Positions 26,147 through 38,100 of a stretch of 64,000 nt of DNA are shown one piece after another. The stretch is from the NCBI RefSeq assembly GCF_901827185.1, contig NZ_LR594671.1:3100001-3164000 (forward strand). The letters run 5' to 3'. Within the stretch, counting starts at the first letter, position 1, and each line of letters starts with the position of its first letter. The translations under genes and the position numbers were made by a program. Origin of the DNA: Variovorax sp. PBL-E5. GTDB taxonomy: Bacteria; Pseudomonadota; Gammaproteobacteria; Burkholderiales; Burkholderiaceae_C. Below the pieces are notes generated by a model. It was not told the DNA's origin, ran no database searches, and was given only the letters and a program-made list of their open reading frames with translations.

Positions 26147-26542
26147 ATGCCGAAGCTGATTGTGATGACGGACATGGCCACCACCAGACAGGTGGCCCTG
26201 CGTGAACCGGAGACGACAGTCGGCCGCGCCTCGACCAACGACATCGTCATCGACCATGAGCAGGTCAGCCGCTTCCATGCCGTCCTGATCACGGAGGGCA
26301 CGCGGGTCACCATCAAGGATCTGAACAGCCGCAACGGCGTGCAGGTCAACGGCGTCAAGGTGGCGTCGCAGGCGCTCTCGCATGGCGACACGCTGTCGAT
26401 CGGAAGCTCCCAGATGCGCTTCCTCGGCGGCGACCAGGAAATCACGGCCGTCGAGGCGCCGCGACTCATGACGCCCCCGGGACTGCTGGTCGACCTCGAC
26501 CGGCGCGCCGAAGCGCCCGACACCGTGCCCCTCGCACGTTGA
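26147..26542 (+). CDS. FHA-domain protein
   Basis: 131 aa, essentially a single forkhead-associated domain that binds phosphothreonine peptides. All the signature positions are present: TVGRASTNDIVI, VSRFHAVLI and LNSRNGVQVNG. The C-terminal 40 residues are a short Pro-rich tail. No kinase or phosphatase gene is visible in the window. A GAF-domain gene follows 108 bp downstream on the same strand. A G-rich GAGGGGG stretch just upstream can serve as the ribosome-binding site. Confidence 0.88.
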   Translation: MPKLIVMTDMATTRQVALREPETTVGRASTNDIVIDHEQVSRFHAVLITEGTRVTIKDLNSRNGVQVNGVKVASQALSHGDTLSIGSSQMRFLGGDQEITAVEAPRLMTPPGLLVDLDRRAEAPDTVPLAR

Positions 26543-26650
26543 AGGCAAGCCGCCGGGGCTCCGGCGCATCGCCAGGCCTCAGGCGCCAATGTTCAGCCTG
26601 CCGTCAGTGACACCTGCACACAATTGTGGCTCCCCTTGGCGCGAGTCCCC

Positions 26651-27184
26651 ATGCAGCTACCGATCATTTCCACCAAGGCCGCATTCGCCCAGTTTTCGGA
26701 AACGCTCCAGGCCGAGGGCGTGCGCGAAGCATTGGCCTACCTGTTGAGGCTGACCGACTATCGCTTCATCGGTGTCTTCCGCTTCGACAACGGCGTGATC
26801 GACGCGGTGGCGCACTACGACCGCGAAAACCCGACCGCAATCAAGGCCCGAAGAACAGCGGACGCCGAAACCTATTGCAGCCATGTGCGCGACAGCAAGC
26901 AGACCTTCGCCACCGCCGATGCGCTGACGGATTCACGCCTGCAGCATCGTCCCGAGCGTGAATCCCTGGTCGCCTATTGCGGTGTGCCGGTGATGGACGC
27001 GAACGGCGCCATGCTCGGCACCCTGTGCCACTACGACTTCGTGCCGCGCGATCCGGGCCAGATCGACATCGCATTGATGCGGGACGTGGCCGACGTGCTG
27101 GCCGCGAGTGAAACCCTGCGGACACACGGCCGCGGCGCCGATCCGGTGCGGGTGCCCCGCCGGCAAGAGGAAAGCTCACCCTGA
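26651..27184 (+). CDS. GAF-domain protein
   Basis: 177 aa from ATG 26651. One GAF domain spans roughly residues 20-155: LRLTDYRFIGVFRFDNG, ETYCSHVRDSKQTFATADAL, then LVAYCGVPVMDANGAMLGTLCHYD, the last strand being the most conserved part. The CSHV/AYCG positions put Cys residues near the presumed ligand pocket. There is no output domain, so it probably binds a small molecule or is a partner of another signalling protein. It lies between the FHA gene and the A+T-richer cassette. Confidence 0.82.
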   Translation: MQLPIISTKAAFAQFSETLQAEGVREALAYLLRLTDYRFIGVFRFDNGVIDAVAHYDRENPTAIKARRTADAETYCSHVRDSKQTFATADALTDSRLQHRPERESLVAYCGVPVMDANGAMLGTLCHYDFVPRDPGQIDIALMRDVADVLAASETLRTHGRGADPVRVPRRQEESSP

Positions 27185-27224
27185 TCGACGCCTGCGCTGT
27201 ATAGACATAGGGCGTATCCGTTTT

Positions 27225-27563
27225 TTAAAGGCCGGTGGTCTTCTTGATCATATCGGCAACGACGGAAACGCCTATCTTCGTGGCCACATCGGCAACCCAG
27301 CTCCCGGATTTTCGCAAATAATCAACTGCGCTTTTCCAATTTCCTTCTTTTACCGCATCCTGCGCCAGTACCACCTGTCCGACGGCAATCTCGTGCTCCG
27401 GGGAGCACGCCATTTTGCTTAAAGTGGCACGGAGGATTTCCAGTTCGTTGAGAAGAGTTTTTATTTCTGCTCCAGAGCTTCCTATTTGAAATCCTGATGC
27501 AACGGCGTTTTCTCCGATCATGCCAATGGACTGAGCCGTGGTGTTGTAAACATTATTCGGCAT
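27225..27563 (-). CDS. small protein of the A+T-richer cassette, shares module with the neighbouring pseudo-receiver protein
   Basis: 112 aa from ATG 27563, preceded by AGGA with a seven-base spacer; an ATG at 27593 lies inside the upstream gene and is less likely. The N-terminal segment SIGMIGENAVASGFQIG is nearly repeated in the 295-aa neighbour (VVGVVGENAVANDFSLG). The rest is a helical module (LLNELEILRATLSKM, then IAVGQVVLAQDAVKEGNWKSAVDYLRKSG) that also aligns with the neighbour's C terminus. A final segment VADVATKIGVSVVADMIKK is hydrophobic. It starts 13 bp after the neighbour's stop. Base composition is well below the genome average. I know no function for it; a small interacting partner or effector is the reasonable guess. 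Confidence 0.75.
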   Translation of the reverse strand: MPNNVYNTTAQSIGMIGENAVASGFQIGSSGAEIKTLLNELEILRATLSKMACSPEHEIAVGQVVLAQDAVKEGNWKSAVDYLRKSGSWVADVATKIGVSVVADMIKKTTGL

Positions 27564-27576
27564 AGGTTTTCCTGAT

Positions 27577-28464
27577 TTAAAATCGGGGCACATGTCCGTC
27601 TATGATGTTCCTGATCAATATCAATTGACCAAGGTATCCGTATTCATTTGCCGCATTTGAAATGAGATCGGATTCCTTCAAATTTTCGGCCACATTATTC
27701 AGTTCGCCGCGCTTAGCCGCACGCTGCGCCTTTTTTATCCGTTCGATAGCAATCAAGGCCTCTGATGAATTCTTGAAAAGGTATCCGACTCTGAACTTAA
27801 GGTCGTTGAGTTCTGCTTCGAGCGCAGCCGCATATGCCTGCCTCTCGTCGCTTACGGGAACCCATCCAAGAGAAAAATCATTGGCAACAGCATTTTCGCC
27901 GACCACCCCTACGACATTGGCATGGGTTTCATAGTGATTTCCATAATGAATGACTGTGGGAGTTTCCTTCTTCGATCCTTTGTAGTGTTCGCCATATCGA
28001 TACCCCGCCGGACCGGAAAATTTCTGGTTTGTCCCATGGCCGAAACAGGAAGCGCCCATGAGCGCATCGATATTTCGTTCTATCTCGGCAGGAGCCAGCC
28101 ATTCATTTCGCCGCGGCTGTGCGAATAATTCCTTCACAGTCGTGACATCGTCTTCCAGTTCAGCAACCCCTCCAATTCGAGCATCGAAGAACTTCGACAC
28201 CGCGACTTCATCTACGGTGGTACTCGCTGTCATGAGAACGAGCTTCGTCGGAAGTCTTAGGCGGTGAACATATTCTGCAAAACGAATACCGCAATAGTTT
28301 TGCAAGGTAAGACGCGCAGCGATCAGATCGTACGGCTTCTTTAAGATTGAGAATACCTCGGCCAGGGTTTCGATTTCTTCGACACGGTCGACCTCGAATC
28401 CTTCGCGCTCAAATAAAAACGCCCACAACCTGGCATCCTTGTTGACAACGACCATTTTCGGCAC
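27577..28464 (-). CDS. degenerate response-regulator receiver protein with C-terminal shared module
   Basis: 295 aa from a GTG at 28464 chosen because AAGGAGG lies five bases before it; an ATG at 28512 would add 16 residues without a ribosome-binding site. Residues about 3-115 look like a CheY-fold receiver (MVVVNKDARLWAFLFEREGF, then YDLIAARLTLQNYCG, then KLVLMTAST). R51 stands where the phosphoacceptor Asp should be, the acidic pocket is NKD, and no Lys is seen at the last conserved position, so it should not be phosphorylated. A Gly/Tyr/His-rich linker (about 150-182) precedes the GENAVA motif (189-194) and a helical tail (205-270) shared with the 112-aa neighbour. Codon use and G+C are unlike the flanks, suggesting transfer. 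Confidence 0.75.
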   Translation of the reverse strand: MPKMVVVNKDARLWAFLFEREGFEVDRVEEIETLAEVFSILKKPYDLIAARLTLQNYCGIRFAEYVHRLRLPTKLVLMTASTTVDEVAVSKFFDARIGGVAELEDDVTTVKELFAQPRRNEWLAPAEIERNIDALMGASCFGHGTNQKFSGPAGYRYGEHYKGSKKETPTVIHYGNHYETHANVVGVVGENAVANDFSLGWVPVSDERQAYAAALEAELNDLKFRVGYLFKNSSEALIAIERIKKAQRAAKRGELNNVAENLKESDLISNAANEYGYLGQLILIRNIIDGHVPRF

Positions 28465-28469
28465 AACTG

Positions 28470-28476
28470 CCTCCTT
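28470..28476 (-). promoter_or_regulatory. Shine-Dalgarno deciding a GTG start
   Basis: AAGGAGG on the minus strand, five bases before GTG 28464. It is the strongest ribosome-binding site near this gene and makes the first residues a normal receiver-domain beta-1 strand (PKMVVVNKD). Confidence 0.65.
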
Positions 28477-28756
28477 CGCGCCAAAGGTAATCGCGCCGAG
28501 CAAGTTTGCCATTTTTTAGCGCGATCGAACATCCCCAATAATTCGACGCGCGCCCTTGGCCCGAGCCGCGGAGAAAGCCAACTTTCCATCGCCGAAGAGA
28601 GGCACCGGGCGTATGGGGCGACGCGACACGGGTGACCGGTCCTGGCCATTCTGAGCCCTCGCCCCAAGCGCAGCGGCTCTTCGGGTTCGTCGCTAACATA
28701 TGGATGTTTATCCAGTAGCTTGCTCGGTGGGAGCCAAGCGGATACCCCATCCATTC

Positions 28757-31078
28757 ATGCAGCCCATGGCCGCTGTTCCTGCGCCCTCCGACCCCGAATC
28801 GACCAGAACCGCCTGCACCCACACGGTCTCGGTCAGGGCGCTCTGCGCCTTCGGCGCGAAGGCCGGCGATCTCGACCTGCGCTTCGTGCCCTCGCCGAGC
28901 GCACAGGAAGGCGCTGCCGGCCATCGGTTGGTGCAGGGCCGCCGGGGCGCGGGATACGAGAGCGAACTCGCGCTCTCGTCTTCCTTCCGCGGCCTGCGCG
29001 TCAGAGGCCGTGCGGACGGCCACGACCCGCGCCGCAACCGGCTGGAAGAAATCAAGACCTTCCGCGGCGACTTCGACGCCATCAAGCTCAACCATCGCGC
29101 ACTGCATTGGGCACAGGCCAGGACCTATGCGTGGATGCTGTGCGAGCGGCATTCGCTCGAGCACATCGATATCGCCCTCGTCTACCTCGACCTGGCAGCC
29201 GACAAGGAAACCGTCCTCGAAGAGACATGCACCCGCGAAGCGCTGCGCGCGCACTTCGAGACGCTGTGCGGCCGCTTCCTGACCTGGGCCGCGCAGGAGG
29301 CCGCACACCGCGCCGAACTCGACACGGCCCTGCAGGCCCTCGCATTTCCGCACGAAGGCTTCCGCCCGGGACAGCGCGAACTGGCGCAGGCCGTCTATCG
29401 CGCGGCTGCCTCGCAGCGCTGCCTTCTGACGCAGGCGCCGACCGGCATCGGCAAGACCGTCGCCACGCTGTTCCCGCTGCTCAAGGCACGGCAGGCGCAG
29501 AAGATCGACCGGATCTTCTTCCTCACCGCCAAGACCTCTGGCCGGGCCGTGGCGCTGCGCGCGCTTCGGCTCCTCGGCCGCGAAGGCACCGCGCTGCGCG
29601 TGCTCGAATTGGCCGCGCGCGAGAAGGTCTGCGAATACCCCGAGCACGCTTGCCACGGCGATGCCTGTCCGCTGGCGCGCGGCTTCTACGACCGCCTGGC
29701 ACCGGCGCGCAGCGAAGCCGTGCGCGCAGGCTGGCTCGATCGCGCGGCACTGCGCCGCATCGCCCTCGCCCACCGCATCTGCCCCTACTTCCTCGCGCAG
29801 GAAATGGTGCGCTGGAGCGACGTGGTGGTCGGCGACTACAACTACTACTTCGACGCCAGCGCCACGCTGCATGCGCTCGCGAAGGACGAGGAATGGCGCG
29901 TCGCGCTGCTGGTCGACGAGGCCCACAACCTGCTCGAACGCGCCCGCGCGATGTACAGCGCCGAGCTCGATGCCGGCGTCCTCGATGCGGTGCGCCGGAC
30001 GGCACCGCGCGCCATCGGCCCTTCGCTGCGCCGCCTCGGCAACGAGTGGCAGCGCCTGCAGGACGAACAAGGCGCCGACTACGAAGCCCGCGACGCGATC
30101 CCGTCGAAGTTCCTGCGCGCGCTGCAGGAAGCGGTCTCCACGATCGCCGATCACTTCGCCGCCGAGCCCGCGGATTCCAAGGGCCTGCTGCAACGCTTCT
30201 TCTTCGACGCGCTGCACTTCACCCGGTTGTCGGAGTCCTTCGGCGAGCACTCCGTCTTCGAGTCGACCCGCGCCGAGGGCGCACGCACGCTCTGCATCCG
30301 CAACCTGGTGCCCGCGCCCTTCCTGCAGCCGCGCTTCGCGGGCGCGGTGGCTAGCGTGTGCTTCTCCGGCACGCTCGCGCCCTTTTCCTTCTATCGCGAC
30401 ACGCTCGGCCTGCCCGAAGACACGGCGACGCTGGACGTCGGATCGCCGTTCCGCAGCGAGCAGCTGACCGTGCGCGTGGCCATGGATGTCTCGACGCGGT
30501 GGCGCGACCGCACGCGTTCGCTCGGCGTGCTGACCGACATCGTCGCAGCGCAGTTCGCCGAACGGCCGGGCAACTACCTCGCCTTCTTCGGCAGCTTCGA
30601 CTACCTGGCCGCGGCCTCGCAGGCCTTCGCGCTGCGCCATGCGCGGATTCCGATCTGGGTCCAGTCGCGCGGCATGAACGAGGCCGAGCGCGAGGCCTTC
30701 CTCGCGCGCTTCGTGCCGGGCGGCACGGGCATCGGCTTCGCGGTGCTCGGCGGCGCCTTCGGCGAAGGGATCGACCTGCCGGGCGATCGGCTGGTCGGTG
30801 CCTTCGTCGCCAGCCTGGGCCTGCCGCAGCACAATGCGCCGAACGAGGTCACGCGCGAGCGCATGCAGTCGCTGTTCGGCAATGGCTACGAATATGCCTA
30901 CGTGTATCCGGGCCTGCAGAAAGTGGTGCAGGCCGCCGGCCGCGTGATCCGCACCGAGCAGGATGCGGGCGTGCTGTACCTGCTCGACGACCGCTTCGCG
31001 CAGCCGTCCATCCGCGAGCTGCTGCCGAACTGGTGGCGGATGCAGCCCATGTTCTGGCGCGACGGCAGCCCCGCCTGA
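28757..31078 (+). CDS. XPD/DinG-type DNA helicase with N-terminal RecB/Cas4-like nuclease domain
   Basis: 773 aa from ATG 28757; in-frame ATGs at 28700 and 28766 are alternatives and none has a clear ribosome-binding site. Residues about 50-130 carry the PD-(D/E)xK set: H56 in GAAGHRLVQ, D87 in GRADG, E98-x-K100 in EEIKTF, and Q120-x3-Y124 in AQARTYAW, the motif of RecB and Cas4 nucleases. The superfamily 2 helicase follows: Walker A QAPTGIGKT (226-234), four candidate FeS-cluster Cys (C292, C299, C304, C342), and DEAH at 387-390. Motif VI is near QAAGRVIRTEQD. It probably unwinds and cuts DNA in repair. It is transcribed alone, divergent from the A+T-richer cassette. Confidence 0.9.
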   Translation: MQPMAAVPAPSDPESTRTACTHTVSVRALCAFGAKAGDLDLRFVPSPSAQEGAAGHRLVQGRRGAGYESELALSSSFRGLRVRGRADGHDPRRNRLEEIKTFRGDFDAIKLNHRALHWAQARTYAWMLCERHSLEHIDIALVYLDLAADKETVLEETCTREALRAHFETLCGRFLTWAAQEAAHRAELDTALQALAFPHEGFRPGQRELAQAVYRAAASQRCLLTQAPTGIGKTVATLFPLLKARQAQKIDRIFFLTAKTSGRAVALRALRLLGREGTALRVLELAAREKVCEYPEHACHGDACPLARGFYDRLAPARSEAVRAGWLDRAALRRIALAHRICPYFLAQEMVRWSDVVVGDYNYYFDASATLHALAKDEEWRVALLVDEAHNLLERARAMYSAELDAGVLDAVRRTAPRAIGPSLRRLGNEWQRLQDEQGADYEARDAIPSKFLRALQEAVSTIADHFAAEPADSKGLLQRFFFDALHFTRLSESFGEHSVFESTRAEGARTLCIRNLVPAPFLQPRFAGAVASVCFSGTLAPFSFYRDTLGLPEDTATLDVGSPFRSEQLTVRVAMDVSTRWRDRTRSLGVLTDIVAAQFAERPGNYLAFFGSFDYLAAASQAFALRHARIPIWVQSRGMNEAEREAFLARFVPGGTGIGFAVLGGAFGEGIDLPGDRLVGAFVASLGLPQHNAPNEVTRERMQSLFGNGYEYAYVYPGLQKVVQAAGRVIRTEQDAGVLYLLDDRFAQPSIRELLPNWWRMQPMFWRDGSPA

Positions 31079-31196
31079 GCCGCCCGCGGCGCTTGAGCCG
31101 CCGTCCGACAGGGCAGGCATGCTTTGAGGCGTACGCTTCGGTGCTCGCGGCCCTGCAAAGGGGGTTGCTTATCATCACTCCGGAGCCCGCACTGCC

Positions 31197-33078
31197 GTGA
31201 CCCCTCCCTCCCGTTTCGGCGACACCGACGCCTACCTCTTTCGCGAGGGCACGCACGCGCGCCTCTATCAACAGCTGGGCGCTCATCCGCAAGCCGGCGC
31301 CGGTGGCGTCCACTTCGCGGTGTGGGCCCCCAACGCCGCTTCGCTCTCGGTGATCGGCGACTGGAACGGCTGGAACGCCGATGCCGATCCGCTCGCGGCA
31401 CGGCCCGACGCCACCGGCGTGTGGGAAGGCCGCAGCGCCGGCGCGAAACGCGGCGATGCCTACAAGTACCGCATCGTCGCGCGCGACGGCCGCGTGCTCG
31501 AGAAGGCCGATCCGCTCGCGCTCTACGCCGAGGCGCCGCCGGCCACCGCCTCGCGCATCTGGTCGCTCGAATACGACTGGGGCGATGCCGACTGGATGGC
31601 GCAGCGCGGGCCGCGCAATGCGCTCGATGCGCCGGTCGCGATCTACGAAGTGCACCTGGGCTCGTGGCGCCGCAAGGACGGCCAGCCAATGAACTACCGC
31701 GAAGCCGCGCATGCGCTGGCCGACTACGTGGTGCACATGGGCTTCACCCACGTCGAGCTGATGCCGATCACCGAGCATCCGTTCTACGGCTCCTGGGGCT
31801 ACCAGACCACGGGCTACTTCGCGCCCACCGCGCGCTACGGCACGCCGCAGGACCTGATGTACTTCATCGACCACCTGCACCAGCGCGGCATCGGCGTGCT
31901 GCTGGACTGGGTGCCTTCGCACTTTCCGTGCGACCTGCACGGGCTGGCCGAGTTCGACGGCACGCACCTCTACGAGCATGCCGATCCGCGCCAGGGCTTC
32001 CATCCGGAATGGAACTCGGCCATCTTCAACTACGGCCGCGACGAGGTGCGCAGCTTCCTGATTTCGTCGGGCCTGTTCTGGCTCGGCCAGTACCACATCG
32101 ACGGCCTGCGCGTGGACGCGGTGGCCTCGATGCTCTACCTCGACTACGCGCGCAACGAGGGCGAATGGATTCCCAACAAGTGGGGCGGCCGCGAAAACCT
32201 CGAGGCGATCGATTTCCTGCAGGACCTCAACCGCGCCGTCTACCGCGAGCAGCCCGATGCCTTCACCGTGGCCGAGGAATCGACCGCCTGGCCCAAGGTC
32301 TCGCGCCCGACCGAGATGGGCGGTCTGGGCTTCGGCATGAAATGGAACATGGGCTGGATGCACGATGCGCTGGCCTACATGAAGGAAGACCCGATCAACC
32401 GGCGCTACCACCACCATCGCCTGACCTTCTCGCTGGTCTATGCCTTCAGCGAGAACTTCGTGCTGCCGCTGTCGCACGACGAGGTGGTGTACGGCAAGGG
32501 CTCGCTGGTCAACAAGATGCCCGGCGACGAATGGCAGCAGTTCGCCAACCTGCGCGCGCTGTTCGCCTTCATGTGGGCACATCCGGGCAAGAAGCTGCTC
32601 TTCATGGGCGGCGAATTCGCGCAGCGCCGCGAGTGGACGCACGAGGGCGAACTCGAATGGTGGGTGGCCGAGCTGCCGGGCCACCACGGCGTGCAGCAAT
32701 TGGTGCGCGAACTCAACCGCGTCTATCGCGGCGAGCCGGCGCTCTACCAGCGCGACTTCAGCCCCGACGGCTTCGAATGGATCGAGGCCGACGACCATGC
32801 GCAGAGCGTGTTCGCCTTCCTGCGCAAGGATGCCGACGGCCAGCCGCTGCTGGTGGTCTGCAACCTGACGCCGGTGCCGCGGCAGAACTACGTGCTCGGC
32901 GTGCCGCGCGGCGGCACCTGGCACGAGATCCTCAACAGCGATGCCCGCGCGTTCGGCGGCGCGGGCTGGGGCAACCTTGGCACGGTCGATGCTGCGCCGG
33001 TGCGTTCGCATGGCCGCAAGCACAGCCTCACGCTCACCCTGCCTCCGCTTTCAACCCTCTTCTTCAAGGCCAGCGCCG

Positions 33079-33086
<8 letters not shown>
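31197..33086 (+). CDS. glgB: 1,4-alpha-glucan branching enzyme
   Basis: 629 aa from a GTG start; GGAG is 11 bases upstream. It forms alpha-1,6 branches in glucan. An N-terminal CBM48 domain ([24 protein letters not shown]) precedes the GH13 barrel. The catalytic residues are the nucleophile Asp in [13 protein letters not shown] (about 306), Glu in TVAEESTAW (about 360) and Asp in [14 protein letters not shown]. It lacks the extra N-terminal module of the longer E. coli-type enzyme. It is the first gene of the 31197-48519 operon, and its stop overlaps the glgE start by 8 bases. It branches the linear chains made by GlgE. Confidence 0.96.
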
Positions 33087-35163
<2,077 letters not shown>

Positions 35164-35171
35164 GCCGCCCC

Positions 35172-38100
35172 ATGAACGCACCCCTGCCCAACCTCGCCCT
35201 CGAAACGGTCGAGATCGACACCTCGGACGATCCCACCTGGTACCGCGACGCGGTGATCTACCAGCTCAACGTCAAGGCCTTCTTCGATTCCAACAACGAC
35301 GGCGTCGGCGACTTCAAGGGCGTGGCCGAGAAGCTCGACTACGTGAAAGAGCTCGGCGTCAACACGATCTGGCTGATGCCCTTCTATCCCTCGCCGCTGC
35401 GCGACGACGGCTACGACATCTCCGAGTACGAGGACATCCATCCGCAGTTCGGCTCGCTCGACGACTTCCGCGAGATGCTGAAAGAGGCGCACCGCCGCGA
35501 GCTGCGCGTGATCATCGAGCTGGTCATCAACCACACCTCGTCCGAGCATCCGTGGTTCCAGGCCGCGCGCCAGGCCGCGCCCGGCTCGCCCGAGCGCGAC
35601 TTCTACGTGTGGAGCGACACCGACCAGCTCTACCAGGGCACGCGCATCATCTTCACCGACACCGAGAAGTCCAACTGGACCTGGGACCCGGTGGCCAAGG
35701 CCTTCTACTGGCACCGCTTCTTCAGCCACCAGCCCGACCTGAATTTCGACAATCCGGCCGTGCTCGAAGCCGTCTTCAAGACCATGCGCTTCTGGCTCGA
35801 CATGGGCGTCGACGGCTTCCGCCTCGACGCCATTCCCTACCTGATCGAGCGCGACGGCACCAGCAACGAGAACCTGCCCGAGACGCACGTGGTGATCAAG
35901 AAGCTGCGCGCCGCCATCGACGCCGAGTACAAGAACCGCTTCCTCCTGGCCGAAGCCAACATGTGGCCCGAGGACGTGCGCGAGTATTTCGGCGACGGCG
36001 ACGAGTGCCACATGGCCTACCACTTCCCGCTGATGCCGCGCATGTACATGGCCATCGCCCAGGAGGACCGCGACCCGATCGTCGAGATCCTGCAGCAGAC
36101 ACCCGACATTCCCGAAGGCTGCCAGTGGGCGATCTTCCTGCGCAACCACGACGAGCTCACGCTGGAGATGGTGACCAGCCGCGAGCGCGACTACATGTAC
36201 ACCACCTACGCGGCCGACGTGCAGGCACGCATCAACCTCGGCATCCGGCGGCGCCTCGCGCCGCTGATGGACAACGACAAGGACCGCATCAAGCTCATGA
36301 ACGGCATGCTGCTGTCGATGCCCGGCTCGCCGATCATCTATTACGGCGACGAGCTCGGCATGGGCGACAACGTGTTCGTCGGCGACCGCAACGGCGTGCG
36401 CACGCCGATGCAGTGGAGCCCCGACCGCAACGCCGGTTTCTCGCGCGCCGATCCGCAGCGCCTCTACCTGCAGCCGATCATGGACCCGATGTACGGCTAC
36501 GAGTCCGTCAACGTCGAGACCCAGCTGCGCGACAAGAGCTCGCTCCTGCACTGGACGCGGCGCATGCTGGCCGTGCGCAAGACCAGCCGCGCCTTCGGCC
36601 GCGGTGCGCGCACCTTCCTCAAGCCCGGCAACCGCAGGATCCTCGCCTGCATCAGCGAGCACGACGACGACGTGATCCTGTCGGTGTTCAACCTCTCGCG
36701 CGCGGCGCAGCCGGTCGAGCTCGACCTGTCGGCCTTCAAGGGCCGCGTGCCGGTGGAGATGCTGGGCCGCACCTCCTTCCCGCCGATCGGCGAGCTGCCC
36801 TATCTGCTGACGCTCGCGTCCTACGGCTTCTACTGGTTCAAGCTCACCAACGAGGTCGACATGCCCAGCTGGCACCAGGAAGCGGTCGGACTGCAGGACC
36901 GGCCGGTGCTGGTGCTCTTCGACGGCTGGACCAGCCTGTTCAAGGAGCGCGTGATGCCCTGGCGCATCGGCTTCGCCGACCGGCTGCGCCTCCAGTTCGA
37001 GAGCGACACGCTGCCGCGCCACATCGAGGCGCAGCGCTGGTACGCCTCCAAGGGCTCGGCCATCGCGCGCGCCGAGGTCGCCGACTACGCGATCTGGGAA
37101 AGCGAGGGCCAGAGCTGGATGCTGCCGCTGCTCGATCTGCAGGGACCGCCGGAGCAATCCACCTACTTCATGCCGCTCGCGCTCGCGTGGGAAGACCGCG
37201 ACGAGGAACGCATGAAGAGCCTCACGCCGGCCGCGATCGCCAAGATCCGCCAGCAGGCCAACGTCGGCCTGATGGGCGACGCCTTCTTCGACGAGGCCTT
37301 CGCGCGCGCCGTGGTGCGTGCCATCGTCGGCGACACCACGGTGGCCAGCGTCAAGGGCCGCATGCATTTCCGCCCGACCACCATCGGGCGCCAGCTGATC
37401 CTCGACGAGCTGCCCGAGCTGCCCGTCAGTCGGCCGAGCGCGATGAGCAGCAACACCGTGGTCACGATCGGCGATGAGTTGTTCCTCAAGGGCTACCGGC
37501 GGCTGCGGCCCGGCATCAATCCCGAGCTGGAGATCGGCCGCTTCCTCACCGAGGTGGTCGACTTCCCGAACTGCGTGCCGGTCGCCGGCGCGCTCGAATA
37601 CACGGCCGAGGACGGCACCGTGATGACGCTCGGCCTGCTGCAGGCCTACGTGCCCAACCAGGGCGACGGCTGGGACTACACGCTGGCCTACCTCGAACGC
37701 TTCCTGGCCGAGCTGCGCGACCTCGACGGCGGCATGTCGGCCGATCCGCATGGCGCATTCCTCGCGCTGATCCGCATCCTCGGGCAGCGCACCGCCGAGC
37801 TGCATGCCGCGTTGGCGCGGCACACCGGCGATCCGGCCTTCGATCCGGAGACCTTCACGGCCGAGGACCTGGTCGCCGTGCGCGACCATGCGCAGAGCGA
37901 GGCCGAGGGCACGCTCGCGACGCTGGAGAAAAGCATCGACGGCCTGCCCGCCGCGTCGCAGGACGATGCGCGGCGCCTGCTGGCGCGCGCGGCCGACATC
38001 CGCGGCCGCATCGACGCGCTGCGCGTCGACCGCGCCGGCAGCATGAAGTCGCGCTTCCACGGCGACTACCACCTCGGCCAGGTGCTGGTGGCGCGCAACG

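Noticed and set aside
28341..28754. 137-codon minus-strand frame overlapping the start of the pseudo-receiver gene
   Set aside because: It is in another frame, has no Shine-Dalgarno and no domain, while the GTG-started gene has AAGGAGG.
27185..28756. Mobile element or integration scar around the A+T-richer cassette
   Set aside because: No transposase, integrase, tRNA or flanking direct repeat could be recognised, so transfer is inferred from composition only.
28409..31120. 903-codon minus-strand frame opposite the helicase gene
   Set aside because: No recognisable protein; it shadows an enzyme with Walker A, FeS Cys and DEAH motifs.
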